Origin: Pocillopora verrucosa
Lineage: Eukaryota > Cnidaria > Anthozoa > Scleractinia > Pocilloporidae
Assembly: GCF_036669915.1 (NCBI RefSeq)
Contig: NC_089316.1
Coordinates: 16,327,547-16,391,546, forward strand
DNA: 64,000 bases
Direction of reading: 5' to 3'
Under the pieces are notes generated by a model. That model did no database searches and was not told where the DNA came from. It was given only the letters and a program-made list of their open reading frames with translations. Shown here piece by piece: positions 58,977 through 64,000 of this stretch. Position 1 is the first letter of the stretch. Each line of letters begins with the position of its first letter. A program made the translations under genes and the position numbers.

Positions 58977-59650
58977 AGACTGACAAAAAATTGGGCAAGA
59001 CGCACGAGGTTAGGTGATATTATACCACTAAAAAGAACACGAAAACGCCCCCAGAGCCCATGAAAACGCGATACTTCGAGTCGTTGCTCAAGATTATCGT
59101 CTACGTATGTATCTTTGGCTTGTACCTTTGGCTTTACTCCATTATTCGCTTCCACAGTGGCTCCTCCAGATCGTAGGGAATGCAAACCAAACTTGGACGG
59201 TTCAACTCCGAGACTTTGCAAGTCCCGGCGAAAAGTCCCTCTAGTAGTAGAGTAACTAATTGGCTTATCAGGGGCAACAAGCTTATAAGAGCCCTTCCCT
59301 TTAGAAATGGGCTTGAAAATAAAATCTTTGGAATCAGGGGGCATCTTAGACATAGCTAAATACCTCTTAAGCAACACTACGGGGCATGCAGAACTAGACA
59401 ATTGTGAGATAAACGACTTCGTCGCCTTTACGGAGCTGGTCATTCATGCTTTTCAAAACCTTAATAACCATGAAGCCTTCTTCAAAGGGAATATCACTTC
59501 TTCTAATTCTAGACACATCGTCAAACTTAAAGAAACCGGCAAAAGATAAAACATACATAGCAACATTACGCAACTCTACAGGGTTGTCTAGGTCTGATTT
59601 GTTAATAATATCGTGGATTAAAGTGGCCGAAATAGGTTCTTTAAGACTAA
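58977..59650 (-). pseudogene. tyrosine recombinase (YR) fragment, broken
   Basis: Minus-strand frames give NVAMYVLSFAGFFKFDDVSR (catalytic Arg I region), and after a 1-base shift LLKRYLAM, then FGLHSLRSGG (the H-x-x-R box) and KDTYVDDNLE with the candidate nucleophile Tyr. The stretch that should hold the H/W box between NNGV and the Tyr region is missing about a dozen residues, and the end runs into another frame. Typical of cnidarian YR elements (DIRS/Ngaro or Crypton-like). No reverse transcriptase remains. It lies between duplication copy B and remnant C. Confidence 0.75.
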
Positions 59651-60004
59651 GGTCACGGTCATTTATGAGAGTAAAGGGTTCATATTTGCAAGATCATTCC
59701 GTCTATTCGTCGATCTCTTGTCGTTGTTGTTTTTTTTTTGGTTATGGACTCAATCCTTTTTTCATTAATTAATCGAATCTCTTTCTCTTATTTACTTATT
59801 TAGTTCGATTCTTTTGTATTCAGGAACCCTGCTTGGCGCCTATCGCATGGGAGACATCTTGCCATATGATCAAAGATGCAGAGAGGATTAAGTGGAATAT
59901 GAGAATCCATATGTTATTTTTTTTTTCAAGGGGTTTTAGGAAATATTTACATACTTAGTTGTCATTAAATCAGCAAAATATGTACAAATGTAATATTTAT
60001 TAAG
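59650..60004 (+). pseudogene. third copy (C) remnant of the LicD-like locus
   Basis: Intron end, acceptor CAG and the first 50 or so bases of exon 2 (GTLLGAYRMGDILPYD) from 59824, then a jump to sequence matching the region downstream of the gene in copy B (about 52040-52170). The catalytic DHDAD is cut off. An internal deletion of roughly 0.6 kb relative to B accounts for it. Confidence 0.85.
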
Positions 60005-60426
60005 TGCCACTCTCGCTAAGAGCGGTCGTCTCGACTTCCTGTCGGAAAAAAGTTTTCTTTTATTTTTTGCCTATGAAAAGGGTTTAGGACACATTCAATT
60101 CTCTTTTTTTCAATCCAATTCTCTTTTTTTGCGTCGCCACAAGCCAAAAAATTATTTTTGGCCAGACCACCCCTGTCAGCAGCGATCGAAAGTGTAAATT
60201 TCAAAGATTTTGTTCAGCGCGCAGCGACTGCAACAATGTAGCTCATGGCGTGACGTGATTGTGCAAATTTTTCCCTTGCCATCTGGCCTGTTTCGTGGGT
60301 TCTACAAATTGAAACCAAAATTAGTTAGTGTAACGAATAGAATCGAAAGTTATTAAAATGGACTGAATAACATTTTAATGAGAATTTAACTTTCAAAAAG
60401 GTTTACTTAATTCATGGAAAGCAAAG

Positions 60427-60690
60427 ATGGGAGCGGCTTTGGGTATTTCAGCCCTCATTTCTCTCCTGGAATGCCAGAACGACGTATCGAGTCATTTGAA
60501 GTACTATCAGCTATCCAGCGAAATCCTCGATTACAAGTTAATTTTGTTTCGTTCCGGTCATTTTGATCACGATATGGAAAAAAAGTTATTTGTATGTTCT
60601 AAACATCCGAACACTTTAAGAAACATTGGAAATGCAGTTAAAGTACTTGTTAACAGCCACAGCACAAGGAAAAACTATGTGAGGCAGTAA
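60427..60690 (+). pseudogene. short Cys/His-rich ORF fragment, unidentified
   Basis: An 87-residue frame: GHFDHDMEKKLFVCSKHPNT resembles a motif (basic/aromatic, then C-x-x-H) found in many uncharacterised cnidarian ORFs. In another frame the following sequence offers a further CEAV segment, suggesting a frameshift. No family name can be given. Confidence 0.3.
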
Positions 60691-60995
60691 AAGAAAGCCA
60701 GACTGACTGGAGATGTTTTCGAAGTTTTCGGAATTAAAGTTGTAGTCGAATCACATGGGTAATATATTTGCAATTTCTCGAGAGTAAATGCTATTATCGG
60801 ACGTACCGCGAAAAGCGTAACAGAATTACTTATTTTTTCCGGGCGCCATATATGGTGCTGGTAGTTGGTAGAATTTCTACAGTGACGTCACTTTCCTACA
60901 AGCAAAGAGGCATGGCTGCTAAGCTGATTTAATGCGCGGGCCGCGCGAAATTGAACTGCTGATTCCGTCGGCGAATTTATCGGCAGAAGTCGGAA

Positions 60996-62838
60996 ATGGC
61001 GGAGGTTTCTGCGAGTTCTTCTGCTAGTGATAATCCCAGGGTATGTATTCATTTGATATTTATGTTATCTTCGGCATTTCAATGTTTCAATTTTTAAGCT
61101 AAGCACACCTACTGAAAGCTTGAACTGAATCGTATTCGACTATTCCAGTCGCTGTTTTCGCTCGATATAGTCGCTCTCCTTGTCACCATCTCCGAAACTT
61201 ATCGTTCGAAACTTATCATCTTCGAAATTTATCGTTCTTTTTCCCAATAACTTTCAGCTGGAATTTAGTAGGAGCCCTGATGATACTTGCGTTTCGTACG
61301 ATTTTCGACTGTGAAGTGTGAAATTAAATTAAATTTAAATTAATTTTGCTTGTAAGATAACTGTGACGACGCTTCAAGTTTTCGTGAATCTTTTGTATAA
61401 CTGATGTCTCTCGAGTGAGATTACATGTTAAGTATCAATAATGTGAGGGCATACATACGCGGACTTTACACGCATTTTATGCATATGTAAAGTGCTACAA
61501 CACGATATCGGAATTGAAGCGTGTTTGCTCTCCATCAGCGCGCATGCTGTGTCACTTGGAGCACGTTAAAGCAAGTATTTCTCGGCTTTATACGAATTAC
61601 CCTTTATACTACTTATGTACAAATCAAAACAAACATCCAAAGGTATTTCACTACAAATATCCGTGCATAATTTTTAGCCAAATGTAGGCTATTGTGTTTA
61701 TTATCCTTCATTTTACACAATGCTTGACCACCAGGAAAACTTCCTGAGGGTGGATCACAAAAATGGCAATTCCGGCCCACCCAGTTGGAGCAAAGTAATC
61801 AGAGGAAAAAACCAAAAACACAGAAACAAACATATGCAAAGGGACACAATAAACAGTTTTACTTTCACCAGACTGGAATAACATTAATAACATGCATGTC
61901 TTTTTATTTAGTTAACATTTACCCAGAAACCTTATTGTTAAAGCCTGTGTGGAGTCCTTGGACGCACCGGAATTATACTTCTAGTTTTATGCGCTTTCAG
62001 CGCTTTCAGTTAAGTCTTAAGTCTTAAGTCTTAAGCTTTTCTCATGCTATCCTAGCATTCCTTGTGGGTTATTGTGCTAGTAAACCCCCAGGTTTTGCTC
62101 TGCAATGACCAGTAATTTGCCGGTAGTTTTTAGGGGGTGGAGAGGAGAAAGCAAGTGATCACTTTTACATTAATAGCTAATATGTATCATGCTTTCCTCA
62201 TTTTCCACATGGAACAGTTTTCGTTTGTTTTCAAGTAAATTATTTTATATCATAGATGTTGCCTGAAGAACCAATGTCTGAAGAAGAAGAAGAAGAAGAA
62301 CAGGAAGAAGTGGAGGTACAGCTTTATGTACTTTTATTGTAATAAGTGTGCACAGTGGTTGCATCCTAGTTTGTGAATTAAGTTTGTGAGACATATAACC
62401 TCTGAAATGTTATTGCATTTCTGTAAAGAAAAGTCTTAAAAATGATGTGAGCAAAGGTAGTATGGTTGCATTGTAACTTGTACTGCTGAAGTTAAGTTTA
62501 GATTTATAATGACTGTCAGTGGGTGAATAGACTTGTTAACCTTCCTTGAGATTGTTGAATGGTGATCAAGTATTTTCTTTGACAAATTTGACTGAATGCT
62601 ATTGCACTTGGGGCTCTCTTACTATTGTGACAAGTTACTACACTTGTGCCTTCAACAAGGGTGTGTTTAATTCAGTGTGTAGGCTTCACTGTTCATTTGT
62701 ACATACAATATAATTTTAAAAGCACTTAAAATGGAGCAATAAATTTATTGTCATCTTTTTGTGCTGCTTATTTTATAGAATTCATCAGCATCTGAATATG
62801 AAGATGCTTCTGATTCAGAAAGTGATGGGAATGATGAG
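60996..62838 (+). CDS. 5' end of an unidentified acidic protein gene (three exons, runs on)
   Basis: Exons 60996-61040, 62256-62315 and 62779-62838 (15, 20 and 20 codons) all begin and end in phase 0 with GT-AG sites. The start MAEVSASSSASDNPR follows a plausible ATG context (ggaaATGG). Exon 2 has a Glu run (SEEEEEEEQEEVE) and exon 3 is Ser/Asp/Glu-rich (EDASDSESDGND). Such N termini are common in nuclear or nucleolar proteins, but identity needs the downstream exons, which lie beyond the window. Small symmetric exons encode a disordered, alternatively skippable leader. A LINE fragment occupies the next intron. Confidence 0.65.
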
Positions 62839-63069
62839 GTAAATTCTTTTTTCTCTACATATTCATAAAAATATGATGACTCTACAGGTTTAAAAAAATC
62901 AACTAGAAACACTTTCAGCTCTGGATTTCATAGCTACATGTACATGCATTAAGTGGTTTAAGTTTGGCTTTTTTCATTACAAATAATATTCTTGTCTTGT
63001 TTATCAAAGTTCTTAAAGTCTTTTGTTTTTCATGAAAAAATTTTCTTTATTTCTGTTGACTTTTGCTCT

Positions 63070-63850
63070 AGCTGTCTAGGAAATATGTGCCAAGTTGATT
63101 TCCTTGATGTCCAACATGGCCTGAATAGCTTGCAGAATTGGTCCCTGACTGATAATGAGATTTTTTTCCAACCATCTAAATGTGTAAACCTCACAATAAC
63201 GAGAAAAAGACAAAGCTCCAAAAGGTTATATAGGTTAATGGATAAGGATCTTAAATTTGTCTCTTCTGCAAAAGACCTTGGCTTCACTGTCTTGAAGGAC
63301 TTGAAGTGGACTGCACACATTGCTCAGGTGGTTGCAAAATCTAAAAGAATGCTGGGATTCCTAAAAAGGAACTGCTCGGGTGACCTCAATAAGGAGTCTC
63401 TGAAGCTACTTTATATCTCCCTTGTGTGCTCTAACCTGTGTTATGCCTCACAGCTTTGGGCGCCACAATCTCCTACATTGATGCTAGAATTAGAAAATAT
63501 CCAAAGGAGAGCTACACGTTTTATCTGCAAGAACTCTGAACTCTCTTACAAGGACAGATTCTTGAACCTTGACCTCTTACCTCTCAACTACTGGCGGAAA
63601 TATCTTGATTATTATTTCTCTACAAGTGTATTTATGGAATTATTGATATTAATTTAGATAACTCTGCTCAATTTTGTAGTGGGTGTTCCCATTGGGGATC
63701 TTCTGGGCTTTTTCTCAACAACAAAACTGCTAAAACATCTCTTTTCCATGATTCCTACTTCATCCGAATAACTAATCTGTGGAATGCATTACCTATCGCT
63801 TTAAGATCGGAGGTAAAGTTCCTTTTAAGAAAAAGTTAAAATGGTTTTTT
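63070..63850 (+). pseudogene. non-LTR retrotransposon (Jockey/CR1-group) 3' fragment
   Basis: Starts inside the reverse transcriptase: SLQNWSLTDNEIFFQPSKC, then SSAKDLGFTVLKDLKWTAH, LCYASQLWAPQ, IQRRATRFICKN and LNLDLLPLNYW; after a frame change near 63630, TNLWNALPIALRSEVKF. These are the thumb and post-thumb blocks seen in Jockey/CR1-like elements annotated from coral genomes. 5' truncated, one frameshift, followed by T-rich sequence to the window end. Same strand as the acidic gene and probably intronic. Confidence 0.85.
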
Positions 63851-64000
63851 ATGATAGACTAAGTTCAATGTTCAATCATTATGATATTTGTTCTTATGAG
63901 TTAGTCTGTCTGAAGTGTCACTGTGCCAATACTATAACATGTTGTTCTTTTTAATTTCTCAAAATTTTTTTTCTTTTTTTTTTTCATTATTATTTTTATC

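Noticed and set aside
60016-60204. 62-codon minus-strand frame
   Set aside because: Short, low-complexity-flanked, no motif.

Overview
This is a 64 kb piece of an AT-rich, intron-containing animal genome. Gene content and repeats point to an anthozoan cnidarian, most likely a stony coral. The evidence is GT-AG multi-exon genes, the families present (DNAJC27, a membrane-anchored cholinesterase-like protein, an adhesion GPCR, MS4A-like tetraspans, LicD/fukutin-related proteins), and a dense load of inverted-repeat elements, LINE fragments, hammerhead-bearing palindromes and a Polinton-like element. No rRNA, CRISPR or bacterial operon is present. All exon models were built by eye from splice sites, reading phase and family similarity.

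Left part (1-18.3 kb) is mostly genic. A complete seven-exon DNAJC27 (Rab-like GTPase plus J domain) lies on the minus strand at 1979-8772 and carries a decayed piggyBac transposase in intron 5. A single-exon GxGD intramembrane aspartyl protease of the signal-peptide-peptidase type lies on the minus strand at 10221-11177. A complete seven-exon carboxylesterase/cholinesterase-like gene with signal peptide and C-terminal transmembrane anchor lies on the minus strand at 12710-18245. Its last intron holds two tandem palindromic units with sequence-perfect hammerhead ribozyme cores.

The middle (18.3-34.3 kb) has no recognised host gene. It is a nest of non-autonomous DNA elements. Two of the three copies of one terminal-inverted-repeat family (called TE-X here) lie here, each carrying another insertion whose uninterrupted site can be read in the sister copies.

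The right part (34.3-60 kb) is a tandem segmental duplication. A two-gene convergent cassette, a LicD/fukutin-related gene (+) and an MS4A-like four-pass membrane gene (-), occurs as copy A (34335-46386), copy B (49781-58281) and a small remnant C (59650-60004). In A the LicD-like gene is open, and its intron is interrupted by a 5.9 kb Polinton-like element with about 0.9 kb inverted ends, AGT/ACT termini and a 6-bp target duplication; copy B retains the empty site. In B the LicD-like gene is frameshifted but the MS4A-like gene is intact. Between A and B sit three exons of an adhesion GPCR and a LINE fragment. Between B and C sits a tyrosine-recombinase retroelement remnant.

The last 3 kb carries the first three exons of an unidentified acidic protein gene (+, running off the window) and a LINE 3' fragment in its third intron.
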